The position numbers and the translations under genes were made by a program. A stretch of DNA of 64,000 nt, from the NCBI GenBank assembly GCA_024867545.1, contig JANFNE010000012.1, forward strand, positions 868,001 to 932,000, read 5' to 3'. Of the stretch, positions 52,014 through 61,741 are shown piece by piece. This stretch comes from Phytopythium helicoides (lineage: Eukaryota; Oomycota; Peronosporomycetes; Pythiales; Pythiaceae). Every line of letters starts with the position of its first letter. Within the stretch, counting starts at the first letter, position 1. The notes beneath the pieces were generated by a model. That model was given only the letters and a program-made list of their open reading frames with translations, was not told the origin of the DNA and searched no databases.

Positions 52014-52663
52014 GGCTTGGGTTGGGAAGTTGGGTGGTAGCTGTTGGAAGCTTGCTTGGTTGGTTGGTTGGTTGGTTGTGTGTCTCTCGAGGGACTTGAA
52101 GCTCGCAAGTGAAATTGCGGAATGAGGTCATATCGAAGCTGAGTGGAAACGGCGGTGTAGGACGGAGCGGGTGGGCCATGACAGCACGGACCATCGGTCG
52201 GTCTCCATGATAGTCTCTACGTTGGCTTACTCGCCCGTAGCACACGACACAAAGCACGACACACTTGAGTGGCGGCGGGGGTGGTGGCGGCAGTGATGAT
52301 GGCGGTGATGGTGATGGAGGTGTCTGTTCTCAACATTGATCATGGACACAAGTCATGTCTTGTCACAAGGTAACGATCCGCGTCGATCCAGTTGACTCAG
52401 GCTAGCTGGCATATTGCTGTTAAGGACTCCTGGTGACATCCGATCACACTGTGCGGATAGAGAGGTGTGTGACCCATCCCATCAGGAATGTTATCCTGTG
52501 CTGTGCTGTTTGGATCCGCTCATTTCTGCTCGGATTTGCGTCTTCACGGTCGATTGAGCGCGAACGGCGCGGCGCAGTGCGATAACTCGAGAAACTTTGG
52601 CACGGCGACCACAAAACTTGCGGTGTGAGAGGATACGGTGATCGGAGAAGATCGGAAAAGATC
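52014..52663. other. PG9 upstream region
   Basis: Leader with CCAA tetranucleotide repeats, initiator, a GGT/GAT-rich tract (about 52270-52320) and DNA mirrored at 52831-53480. No gene. Confidence 0.5.
52119..52125 (-). promoter_or_regulatory. Initiator TCATTCC of PG9
   Basis: TCATTCCGCAATTTCAC, 106-112 bp before the ATG. Confidence 0.55.
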
Positions 52664-52830
52664 GTCAGTATTCGCTGTTGAAGTTGCTGGTGGGAACTGC
52701 TTTTTTATTATTTTACTTTCCAGATCGCTGCGTATCCATCGAGGAGTTCGTCCGATTTGCTGCAGTATTTCGTTCGATTACTGCAAACCCTCTGCTCCAA
52801 GTGATTATCCGCTCACAAAACCCAGGCTAT
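52664..52830. other. IR2 spacer (palindrome centre)
   Basis: 167 bp of unique AT-rich sequence between 3.4-kb arms; edges are GATCTTTTCCGATC-type repeats. No gene. Confidence 0.8.
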
Positions 52831-53368
52831 GATCTTTTCCGATCCTCTCCGATCACCGTATCCTCTCACACCGCAAGTTTTGTGGTCGCCGTGCCAAAGT
52901 TTCTCGAGTTATCGCACTGCGCCGCGCCGTTCGCGCTCAATCGACCGTGAAGACGCAAATCCGAGCAGAAATGAGCGGATCCAAACAGCACAGCACAGGA
53001 TAACATTCCTGATGGGATGGGTCACACACCTCTCTATCCGCACAGTGTGATCGGATGTCATCAGGAGTCCTTAACAGCAATATGCCAGCTAGCCTGAGTC
53101 AACTGGATCGACGCGGATCGTTACCTTGTGACAAGACATGACTTGTGTCCATGATCAATCTTGAGAACAGACTCCTCCATCACCATCACCGCCATCATCA
53201 CTGCCGCCGCCACCCTCGCCGCCACTCAAGTGTGTCGTGCTTTGTGCCGTGTGCTACGGGCGAGTAAGCCAACGTAGAGACTATCATGGAGACCGACCGA
53301 TGGTCCGTGCTGTCATGGCCCACCCGCTCCGTCCTACACCGCCGTTTCCACTCAGCTTCGATATGACC

Positions 53369-53375
53369 TCATTCC
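53369..53375 (+). promoter_or_regulatory. Initiator TCATTCC of PG10
   Basis: TCATTCCGCAATTTCAC, 112 bp before the ATG, followed by a leader with five CCAA-type repeats at about 53419-53440. Confidence 0.55.
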
Positions 53376-53480
53376 GCAATTTCACTTGCGAGCTTCAAGT
53401 CCCTCGAGAGACACACAACCAACCAACCAACCAACCAACCAAGCTTCCAACAGCTACCACCCAACTTCCCAACCCAAGCC

Positions 53481-54569
53481 ATGAAGCTCTTCGCTCCCAT
53501 CGTCATCGCATTCGCTGCGCTCGCCACCGTCAACGCCGCTCCCATGGTGCACCAAGAAGCAGACGCCAGCACATGCACGCTCACCGGAACATACACGTCC
53601 GGCACCGACGTCTCGACCTGCACCACCATCACCATCGGATCGCTCACGGTCCCCGCTGGCGTCACTCTCGACCTGAGCGATGTCAAGTCCGGAGCCACCA
53701 TCGAGTTCACGGGAACCACGACGTTCGGCGAGGAGGAGTGGGACGGACCGCTTATCCTGCTCACCGGCACGGACCTTACTGTCAAGGGTACCGGCACGCT
53801 CGATGGACAAGGATCGTGGTACTGGAACAAGTTCGCGGCTGATGACTCTATCTCGCGTCCTGTCTTCTTCCGCATGGAGAAGGTCATCAGCTCGACCGTG
53901 TCGGGATTCACCATCAAGAACTCCCCCTACCGCACATTCAGCCTCGTCGACTGCCAGAAGACCTTGGTCAATGGCCTCACACTCGACTCGAGCGCGGGTG
54001 ACGATCTCGCTAAGAACACGGACGGCTTCGATCTCAGTGGCAACACCGGTGTCAACATCACCAACAACAAGATCTACAACCAGGACGACTGCCTCGCCAT
54101 GCAGTCGAGTACCACCACTCTCTTCTCCGGCAACACGTGCAGCGGTGGTCACGGTATCTCGATCGGCTCGATTGGTGGCACGTCCGTCTCGTCTTCTGAC
54201 ACGGTCAACGGTCTCACGGTCTCCAGTAACAAGATCATCGACAGCGTCAACGGCATCCGCATCAAGACCATCACGGGAGACTATGGCCTCGTTGAGAACG
54301 TCAAGTACACGAGCAACACGCTATCGAATGTGGAGAACGCGATCGTGATCCACGGCGACTACTCCAAGTCGAAGGGTGGCTACACGGGTTCGGCCACAAG
54401 CTTGGTGACCATCAAGGATATCACCATCGACGGACTCTCGGGAACCGCCGACACGCTCTACGACATCCTCGTCAAGTCGGCCGACGTCTCGGACTGGACG
54501 TTCTCGGGTATCACAGTGACGGCTACGTCGAAGGGATCCTGCTCGGGCGAGCCGAGCGGTATCTGCTAA
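53481..54569 (+). CDS. Polygalacturonase PG10 (GH28)
   Basis: 362 aa, identical to PG9 and divergently oriented from it across the palindrome centre. Because the IR2 arms extend well beyond both promoters, PG9 and PG10 should be regulated alike, unlike PG7/PG8. Confidence 0.94.
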   Translation: MKLFAPIVIAFAALATVNAAPMVHQEADASTCTLTGTYTSGTDVSTCTTITIGSLTVPAGVTLDLSDVKSGATIEFTGTTTFGEEEWDGPLILLTGTDLTVKGTGTLDGQGSWYWNKFAADDSISRPVFFRMEKVISSTVSGFTIKNSPYRTFSLVDCQKTLVNGLTLDSSAGDDLAKNTDGFDLSGNTGVNITNNKIYNQDDCLAMQSSTTTLFSGNTCSGGHGISIGSIGGTSVSSSDTVNGLTVSSNKIIDSVNGIRIKTITGDYGLVENVKYTSNTLSNVENAIVIHGDYSKSKGGYTGSATSLVTIKDITIDGLSGTADTLYDILVKSADVSDWTFSGITVTATSKGSCSGEPSGIC

Positions 54570-55199
54570 GCGAAGCGAAGGAATGCAATGCAATGCAATG
54601 CAGAGTGAGGTGATGTGGGCGAGTGGTGTGAGTTTCTGACGAAGTGCTGTGGAGCACCGATTGCGCACAAGGTCCTAGAGTGTCGTAGCGAAGGATGGAC
54701 TAGCTTAGCGGAGTACTGTAGACTGTATCGTCGGTCGGTCGGTACTACAGCTTCGGCTTTGCTTGCCAACGAGTTGAACCCATCTTCAACTTGCTGGTTC
54801 AATTCCATGTCAATGGCTTCTCTTTTTTGCAATCATGTGTCCTTTTTATTTACTTTGCATTCGCTTCGCTAAATTCGCTACACTTTCGTGTGATGTTAGT
54901 CGATGATCTTAAAAGGATGCGTCACTGGGTCAGGCGAACTTTGGCGTGGCAACACAGTCGAGTGAGACTTCGAGCAGGCCTCTGCGAAGGAAATTGTCGT
55001 GTTGGTGGGATTGTCCGCGCATAGGGGCGCCTCTAGACTGACAAGTCAAGGAGAATAGCTCCGTTCTCCAACAAAACTTCGAGCAAGTATGTATTTGACG
55101 AGATGAATGATGACAATGCTGGCCAACGGGTGACTAGGTCAACTAGTATGCGGCAAGTGCACACCTCGCTTTCAGATCCGATACACACCTGAACTGCTG
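54570..55199. other. Intergenic, PG10 3' flank
   Basis: Mirror of 50304-50924, with stem-loop at 54772-54791. No gene recognised. Confidence 0.5.
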
Positions 55200-55468
55200 T
55201 CAAGTATATCAGCAACACCCTCACCAACGTGCAGAATGCGATCGTGATCCACGGTGACTACTCCAAGACCGCGCAGGGTTACACGGGTACAGCCACGAGC
55301 TTGGTGACCATCAAGGGCATCACCATCAGCGGGCTGTCGGGGACTGCCACCACGCTCTACGACATTCTCGTGTCGTCCTCGGTGGTATCGAGCTGGTTAT
55401 TCTTTGGAATCACGGTGTCTGCCACATCGCAGGGCAGTTGCAAGGGTCAGCCCAGCGGCATCTGCTAA
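55200..55468 (+). pseudogene. Truncated polygalacturonase 3' fragment 2
   Basis: Inverted copy of fragment 1, identical in translation over the 79 codons from the internal Met; lacks all catalytic motifs. Confidence 0.9.
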
Positions 55469-55991
55469 GCGACGCGAAGCAGTGGAGAGCAACGCGATGG
55501 AACGAGGCATGGCGGGGAGTTGTGAGTTTGTGATGCAGTGCTATGGGAGAGTAGGGTGCACTGAGCGCAGCGAATCATAGAGATCAAGAGTGCTGTGGCT
55601 ATCGATGGATTGGTGGCAATGGATGGTTTGGAGATTCGCTGCCTGGTAGACTGACTGATGTCAAGTTGAAGCCATCTTCATCTCGCTGGTTCAACCTTTC
55701 CTGATGTCTTTTTTCTGCATTCGATCCCTTCTTGCTACATGTCATTTGTGTGACCATGCAAGTGCGCCGAAGCGAGTGGAGAGTGAGCTATGGTGGTGGC
55801 GGTGGTGGTGGTGCTGAATGATGATGATACTGACAGGTGTATTTGGTTCATTACCCCTGTGGTCTGGAGCGAGCTGCTTAGTGCTGAGAGCTATTTGACC
55901 AGGCGTAATAGCATCCCAGTCATATGAAGTGTGGCTCTTTTCTTCAAGGTCTCAAGGAAGCTTTGGAGTGGCCACCGCGATAACAGGCCAT
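55469..55991. other. Intergenic between PG fragment 2 and the FRE2 3' fragment
   Basis: Mirror of 49505-50025, including the GGT-rich trinucleotide tract (about 55790-55815). No gene recognised. Confidence 0.4.
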
Positions 55992-56240
55992 TTACAGCTC
56001 GAACTGTTCCTCATGTTGGTCGAAGTGGCTTGCACCGAGCACGGCGATCGCCCGTTCCGTCGCCTTCTTGAGTCCATCAGGACCAGAAATGAAAACGCCC
56101 ACGACGCCGTTGCCGGCACCAGGGTGCGTCCCCTTGAAGTGGTTGTGGCTGTGGAGCACGGCACTCATGATACTCTGCATATCGGGTCGCTGACCAACCT
56201 TGACCGCGTACTCGGCCACGAGGTCGCCGACGTCACTCAA
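55992..56240 (-). pseudogene. Truncated 3' copy of FRE2
   Basis: Encodes the terminal segment of the NAD-binding domain (DLVAEYAVKVGQRPDMQ ... FDQHEEQFEL) with small differences from FRE2 (SIMSAVLHSHNHFKG against TVMSAVLHSHDRFKG; GPDGLKK against GPGALKK). Homology ends at about 56226. No upstream reductase sequence follows, so it is a dead end of the IR2 duplication. Confidence 0.9.
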
Positions 56241-56650
56241 GTTCAGTTAACCGCTTGGTTCCCAACGTCGTATCTTACGACATAACCGCATGAACTGCGT
56301 GCGATAGTATCTGCATGACACGCTTGTTTCTCATTAGCATGGAGTGCCAAGCGCGCTACTGGAGTCCTCGGTCGCGAAGAAGGCTTGCCGAGAGCTCATT
56401 GGTTGCGTCGTGGATGCCAACGCACGGGTTCGCAAGCCTGCGTCTTCGCTCTGCCGCTTGCGACCGTTCTTCCATGCAGCACAAGTGTCGAGTCATGGCT
56501 GCTTGCATGACCGACAGAGGAGTTCATGTGACTTTGAATTCATTTCTCAAGTAAAAATGGGAGGGATGTCATGAAAGCTGGAGGACTTCAACTTGCGCTC
56601 TCGGCATTCGACTCGCACGGTGCTTTTCCCCTAAGTCGTGAATTTGCAAG
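56241..56650. other. Unique sequence right of IR2
   Basis: Leaves the palindrome homology; no gene recognised. Confidence 0.4.
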
Positions 56651-57170
56651 ATGGAGTCCAAGCGGCCGCATTTCCCGGCTCACGACCCGGGGCCCCGCTA
56701 CAAGCCTCCAGACCCTTCCAAGGCCTTCGCCGCGGCGACATCGGAGTCTGTCAAGCCAGCGGCAGGGGTGATCGGCCAAGAAGGGTGTCAAGCGCGACGT
56801 ATCCAAGTCAAGGTAGCCACGCGTGGCTTCATGACGTGCACGAGTTCGAGAGCGGATGAGGGAGCGCGCGGCGGTCGATGCGCTGCGCGCTGTGCTTCCT
56901 CTTGCGCAGTCGTCTTCCGAGACAGAAAGACTGCAAGAGCACGCTGCCTTCGTCCTGAAAGCTCTCCAAGTGCGGGATCGTCGCAGCTCAAGATCATCAA
57001 CGTGCAGCGCAACCAGTTGTCAGGCGCTTTCCAGCGACCACACGCGCAGCACAAGAGGCGCCGCCTTCGTCTCGGAGACCTGTCGGCAGGGACTTTGCAG
57101 CTGCTACAGCAGCAGTAGCAGAAGGTTTACAGGCCCAAGGGAACTTTGGTTCTTTTGGTGTGAGAAACCA
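56651..57170 (+). pseudogene. Decayed coding remnant in several frames
   Basis: Protein-like segments appear in successive frames: MESKRPHFPAHDPGPRYKPPD, then KKGVKRDVSKS, then ERAAVDALRAVLPLAQSSSE with QEHAAFVLKALQ, then KIINVQRNQLSGAFQR. The composition suggests one basic/helical protein broken by several indels and stops. Family not recognised; a conserved gene or a transposon remnant are both possible. Confidence 0.35.
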
Positions 57171-57241
57171 CTCAAAATGGTGTATACCACCCAGGTCGCG
57201 CATAAATAATTACGCATGTGTCTGCTCCGCCTGGGTCAAAG

Positions 57242-57721
57242 CTAGGCGAAACTAGTATTCGCTAGAGTTCTGGAACGGTCGATCTCGAGTTCTGGAAGTA
57301 GACGTTGGGCTTTGGTGATCACATGCAAGGGCGCCACGAAGGGCGGCGTTTCGGCGTCCAACAGCGCAGCAACTGCAGGCTGTCGGGTTCTGCGGTTCGC
57401 CTGTGTTAAATTGTCAATGTCGGTCTTCTCGAGCGATTCTGGTGCGGTCTCCGTCAGCAAGTGGGTGGCACGAGAGTGGCACATTTTCAATTCATCGTCG
57501 GGCAACGTGGCGGTGGTATCAAGCGAGCCTGCGAGCGCGTGGGCGACAAGAAGCAGCTCGGTGAGCATGCCCTCTGCGTCGCCTGGAAGCAACGTCTCGG
57601 GTGCGGTTCGAAAGCAGTCTGGCACGATGGTGGACGGAGCGTTGGGCGAAGCGTTGGTGAGCGATGTGTCAAGCGCGAGGTCTGTTGGCGGCGCTGTGCG
57701 CATCGCTGGCTGCACTAGCAT
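57242..57721 (-). CDS. Uncharacterised ORF, 159 codons
   Basis: Open frame with a plausible acidic/helical middle (MLTELLLVAHALAGSLDTT, PESLEKTDIDNLTQANRRTRQP). The opposite strand is also open over most of it, so the frame may be accidental. No domain recognised; neighbouring sequence looks like decayed repeat DNA. Confidence 0.25.
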   Translation of the reverse strand: MLVQPAMRTAPPTDLALDTSLTNASPNAPSTIVPDCFRTAPETLLPGDAEGMLTELLLVAHALAGSLDTTATLPDDELKMCHSRATHLLTETAPESLEKTDIDNLTQANRRTRQPAVAALLDAETPPFVAPLHVITKAQRLLPELEIDRSRTLANTSFA

Positions 57722-58905
57722 GTTGACGTTCGGTACTCAGAAAACAGAATGAGTGAGCTTCCCCCTGACGGCCGTCGTGCAGGTGCGAGCTGGAAGGTTG
57801 AGGCATGACGTGCAGTGTCGCTACTGGTCATCATCATATTTATTGTCGTCATCAGAAGGATCCGGGAGTTTGGGAGGCCCAGGACCGAATTGGTCGGGAA
57901 AATGCGGGCCTTTGGACTCCATGGGCCATGGCCAATCCCGAATGGCGATGTTAGGCTGCTGCAAGCTGTTGCTAGCCAGTCATTTCTGAGGGATATCCGG
58001 GGAACCTAACGGTTGCTTTTGGCCTCTGCGAAACGGCTGATAGATGCTGCGGAGCAGTGCGTTGTAATCTGCGATGTAACGAATGAGTGCGCGGCAACCC
58101 TTCAACGCATCCGATTTTCTGAAATCCAGCGGTGTCATGTAGTGTCGGATGAGTCGCCAAGACAATCTTCACGACGCTCAGCACATGGCAGGGTTCGTGG
58201 CACTCCGAGCAAATGAGAAGCATTCGTGTCATGCAGAAAATATCGCAAGCAGTCGATATGTTTATGTCGGAAGATGCGTTGTTGGGAACCAAGGAGTTAA
58301 AAAGTAGATAGGAAAAATTTATTGAAGAAGCTCCAGCGGGGACGAAACACATCTGATATGGAATTCACAGGGTAGTCATCCGGATGACATTGCCTCCAGG
58401 TTCTTACTAGCACTGTAACTTTTAGTTACTACCTAGATCGTCCTACCTCTTCGAGTAGAGAAGGCGAACCACACGCAGCGAAGTTAACTGAGGACAGTCT
58501 TTCGCATCGTTCTCTCGGAAGTCGATGCCGACGAGTGGTTAACTTACGACAAGAAAATCACACTGCGCGATAGGAGAGCCAGGTCGAAGCTAGCGAGACG
58601 AACGAATGCGTCATGAGTGCAAATGAAAACCTCACGGCAAACAAGGTTGTGGAGTCTTTTTCCATGAAGCAAAAAGCAATAAGCAAGAAAAGCAAGCAAG
58701 CAAACAAACAAAAAATAAACAAAAACAAACTTTGAACGAGTGATTTAATCAAGTTGTAGGCGATAACGTGGTCGGTGTCATACCATCAATACGCCTCAGC
58801 TAACTAGATCCAACCTTGACATCGATACTCTATGGCTTGGTGCCCTCGACTCTCCACAGCACGCGTCACAAACTCACATCACTCCTCCACGCCACCTCAC
58901 TCTGC
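57722..58905. other. Gene-poor stretch left of IR3
   Basis: Scattered short frames only. An A-rich low-complexity tract (AAGCAAGC/AAACAAAC) lies at about 58665-58735. From about 58840 the sequence becomes a diverged relative of the PG 3' flank, merging into the IR3 homology. Confidence 0.4.
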
Positions 58906-58935
58906 ATCGCGTTGCTCTCCACTGCTTCGCGTCGC

Positions 58936-59213
58936 TTAGCAGATGCCGCTGGGCTGACCCTTGCAACTGCCCTGCGATGTGGCAGACACCGTGATTCCAA
59001 AGAATAACCAGCTCGACACCACCGAGGACGACACGAGAATATCGTAGAGCGTGGTGGCGGTTCCCGACAGTCCGTCGATGGTGATACCCTTGATGGTCAC
59101 CAAGCTCGTGGCTGTACCCGTGTAACCCTGCGCGGTCTTGGAGTAGTCACCGTGGATCACGATCGCATTCTGCACGTTGGTGAGGGTGTTGCTGATATAC
59201 TTGACAGCAGTTC
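58936..59213 (-). pseudogene. Truncated polygalacturonase 3' fragment 3
   Basis: Third copy of the fragment; differs from fragments 1 and 2 by TIDGLSGTA instead of TISGLSGTA, the version also found in PG12. Catalytic region absent. Confidence 0.88.
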
Positions 59214-59834
59214 AGGTGTGTATCGGATCTGAAAGCGAGGTGTGCACTTGCCGCATACTAGTTGACCTAGTCACCCGTTGGCCAGCATTGTCATCATTCA
59301 TCTCGTCAAATACATACTTGCTCGAAGTTTTGTTGGAGAACGGAGCTATTCTCCTTGACTTGTCAGTCTAGAGGCGCCCCTATGCGCGGACAATCCCACC
59401 AACACGACAATTTCCTTCGCAGAGGCCTGCTCGAAGTCTCACTCGACTGTGTTGCCACGCCAAAGTTCGCCTGACCCAGTGACGCATCCTTTTAAGATCA
59501 TCGACTAACATCACACGAAAGTGTAGCGAATTTAGCGAAGCGAATGCAAAGTAAATAAAAAGGACACATGATTGCAAAAAAGAGAAGCCATTGACATGGA
59601 ATTGAACCAGCAAGTTGAAGATGGGTTCAACTCGTTGGCAAGCAAAGCCGAAGCTGTAGTACCGACCGACCGACGATACAGTCTACAGTACTCCGCTAAG
59701 CTAGTCCATCCTTCGCTACGACACTCTAGGACCTTGTGCGCAATCGGTGCTCCACAGCACTTCGCCAGAAACTCACACCACTCCCCCACATCACCTCACT
59801 CTGCATTGCATTGCATTGCATTCCTTCGCTTCGC
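59214..59834. other. Intergenic, PG11 3' flank
   Basis: Copy of 50304-50924 with few substitutions; stem-loop at 59613-59632. Confidence 0.5.
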
Positions 59835-60923
59835 TTAGCAGATACCGCTCGGCTCGCCCGAGCAGGATCCCTTCGACGTAGCCGTCACTGTGATACCCGA
59901 GAACGTCCAGTCCGAGACGTCGGCCGACTTGACGAGGATGTCGTAGAGCGTGTCGGCGGTTCCCGAGAGTCCGTCGATGGTGATATCCTTGATGGTCACC
60001 AAGCTTGTGGCCGAACCCGTGTAGCCACCCTTCGACTTGGAGTAGTCGCCGTGGATCACGATCGCATTCTCCACATTCGATAGCGTGTTGCTCGTATACT
60101 TGACGTTCTCAACGAGGCCGTAGTCTCCCGTGATGGTCTTGATGCGGATGCCGTTGACGCTGTCGATGATCTTGTTACTGGAGACCGTGAGACCGTTGAC
60201 CGTGTCAGAAGACGAGACGGACGTGCCACCAATCGAGCCGATCGAGATACCGTGACCACCGCTGCACGTGTTGCCGGAGAAGAGAGTGGTGGTACTCGAC
60301 TGCATGGCGAGGCAGTCGTCCTGGTTGTAGATCTTGTTGTTGGTGATGTTGACACCGGTGTTGCCACTGAGATCGAAGCCGTCCGTGTTCTTAGCGAGAT
60401 CGTCACCCGCGCTCGAGTCGAGTGTGAGGCCATTGACCAAGGTCTTCTGGCAGTCGACGAGGCTGAATGTGCGGTAGGGGGAGTTCTTGATGGTGAATCC
60501 CGACACGGTCGAGCTGATGACCTTCTCCATGCGGAAGAAGACAGGACGCGAGATAGAGTCATCAGCCGCGAACTTGTTCCAGTACCACGATCCTTGTCCA
60601 TCGAGCGTGCCGGTACCCTTGACAGTAAGGTCCGTGCCGGTGAGCAGGATAAGCGGTCCGTCCCACTCCTCCTCGCCGAACGTCGTGGTTCCCGTGAACT
60701 CGATGGTGGCTCCGGACTTGACGTTGCTCAGGTCGAGGGTGACGCCGGCGGGGACCGTGAGCGATCCGATAGTGATGGTGGTGCAGGTCGAGACGTCGGT
60801 GCCGGACTTGTACGTCCCGGTGAGCGTGCATGTGCTGGCGTCTGCTTCTTGGTGCACCATGGGAGCGGCGTTGACGCTGGCGAGCGCAGCGAAGGCGATG
60901 ACGATGGGAGCGAAGAGCTTCAT
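59835..60923 (-). CDS. Polygalacturonase PG11 (GH28)
   Basis: 362 aa with intact GH28 motifs. It differs from PG9/PG10 only near the N-terminus: LASVNA for LATVNA, TYKSG for TYTSG and LSNVKSG for LSDVKSG. The matching base changes cluster at about 60720-60895, a short tract that looks imported from another paralogue (PG1-PG4 also have TYKSG). Confidence 0.93.
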   Translation of the reverse strand: MKLFAPIVIAFAALASVNAAPMVHQEADASTCTLTGTYKSGTDVSTCTTITIGSLTVPAGVTLDLSNVKSGATIEFTGTTTFGEEEWDGPLILLTGTDLTVKGTGTLDGQGSWYWNKFAADDSISRPVFFRMEKVISSTVSGFTIKNSPYRTFSLVDCQKTLVNGLTLDSSAGDDLAKNTDGFDLSGNTGVNITNNKIYNQDDCLAMQSSTTTLFSGNTCSGGHGISIGSIGGTSVSSSDTVNGLTVSSNKIIDSVNGIRIKTITGDYGLVENVKYTSNTLSNVENAIVIHGDYSKSKGGYTGSATSLVTIKDITIDGLSGTADTLYDILVKSADVSDWTFSGITVTATSKGSCSGEPSGIC

Positions 60924-61028
60924 GGCTTGGGTTGGGAAGTTGGGTGGTAGCTGTTGGAAGCTTGGTTGGTTGGTTGGTTGGTTGGTTGTGTGTCTCTCGA
61001 GGGACTTGAAGCTCGCAAGTGAAATTGC

Positions 61029-61035
61029 GGAATGA
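61029..61035 (-). promoter_or_regulatory. Initiator TCATTCC of PG11
   Basis: Same TCATTCCGCAATTTCAC element; the last conserved feature before sequence divergence at about 61049. Confidence 0.55.
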
Positions 61036-61049
61036 GATCATATCGAAAC

Positions 61050-61741
61050 CGCAAGAAGCGGCATCGGGTAGGTCGTCGATTTATGGGCCGCCTGGGCAAC
61101 ATGTGCGTCGACGTTTTCGCACACGGTATACGGGTCGACCTAAAATACAACGCAGTAGTGGTTTTGTGGTGGTGATGGTGACGATAGCGGTGTCTGTTCT
61201 CAAGCTTGTCACAAGTCAACAAACAGTGTTGCCGTTGACCCAGGCATTTTTGGCAGGTTGTTATTCACGTGGTGATGATGGTATCCACTCACACTGTATG
61301 GACAGGCGGACAAAGCGATGCGTCTCATCCCATCGCGAAGGTTTTTCTGTGCTGTGCTATCCGTATCCCTCACTATTGATAATACTGTAACTGCACTGCG
61401 TACTGCACTGCGCTGCGCGGCGTCTCCGGAAACTTTGGCACAGAGACCACAAAGTTGCTGCTGGCATGGACGTGTCAGCCGGAGTGGCGAAGATCGGGGA
61501 AGATGGGGAAGATCGTCACCTGGATCTTGCGAGTTCATCATCATTTTACAATTTTCGTTGACCATGATGATCACCGCTTGTTTGTGTGCTCCCTATCAGA
61601 TAGTGTACATCACCATAGTGTGGTAATAGTGGTTGAGCTTCAACGTTCATGTCTTTTCTTTGGATATGATTACCAGGTACATCCTCAGATACTACCGTAA
61701 ACACTCTTTATAACAAATTTCATATAACAGCACAAAAACAA
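61050..61741. other. IR3 centre: diverged PG upstream DNA
   Basis: Positions 61160-61530 are a heavily diverged relative of 52290-52663 (shared landmarks: GTGTCTGTTCTCAA, CTGTGCTGTGCT, GAAACTTTGGCAC, GGGGAAGATCGTCA), while coding DNA beside it is nearly identical. No gene recognised. Confidence 0.6.

Larger units (their letters stand above)
49269..52663 (-). repeat. IR2 left arm (inverted copy of 52831-56226)
   Basis: About 3395 bp from within the last 80 codons of FRE2 through the truncated PG fragment, PG9 and its upstream DNA to the palindrome centre. Matching positions sum to about 105494-105496 along the whole length, so indels are minimal. Confidence 0.95.
52831..56226 (+). repeat. IR2 right arm
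   Basis: Counterpart of 49269-52663, carrying PG10, PG fragment 2 and a 3' fragment of FRE2; only scattered substitutions seen. Confidence 0.95.
58906..61049 (-). repeat. IR3 left arm
   Basis: Near-identical to 49995-52137 and inverted relative to 62261 onward (position sums 123310). The left part's partner lies outside the window. Close identity ends at about 61049, roughly 14 bp beyond the PG11 initiator. Confidence 0.88.

Noticed and set aside
56571..57209. Several overlapping short ORFs treated as separate genes
   Set aside because: They read better as pieces of one decayed coding sequence in shifting frames than as independent proteins.
57980..58165. Minus-strand frame with a faint retrotransposon RNase H-like look (RALIRYIADYNALL)
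   Set aside because: Too short and lacks any catalytic motif; similarity is only an impression.
58433..58560. Possible LTR-like end near TAACTTTTAGTTACTACC
   Set aside because: No second copy, target-site duplication or retroelement coding region was found nearby.
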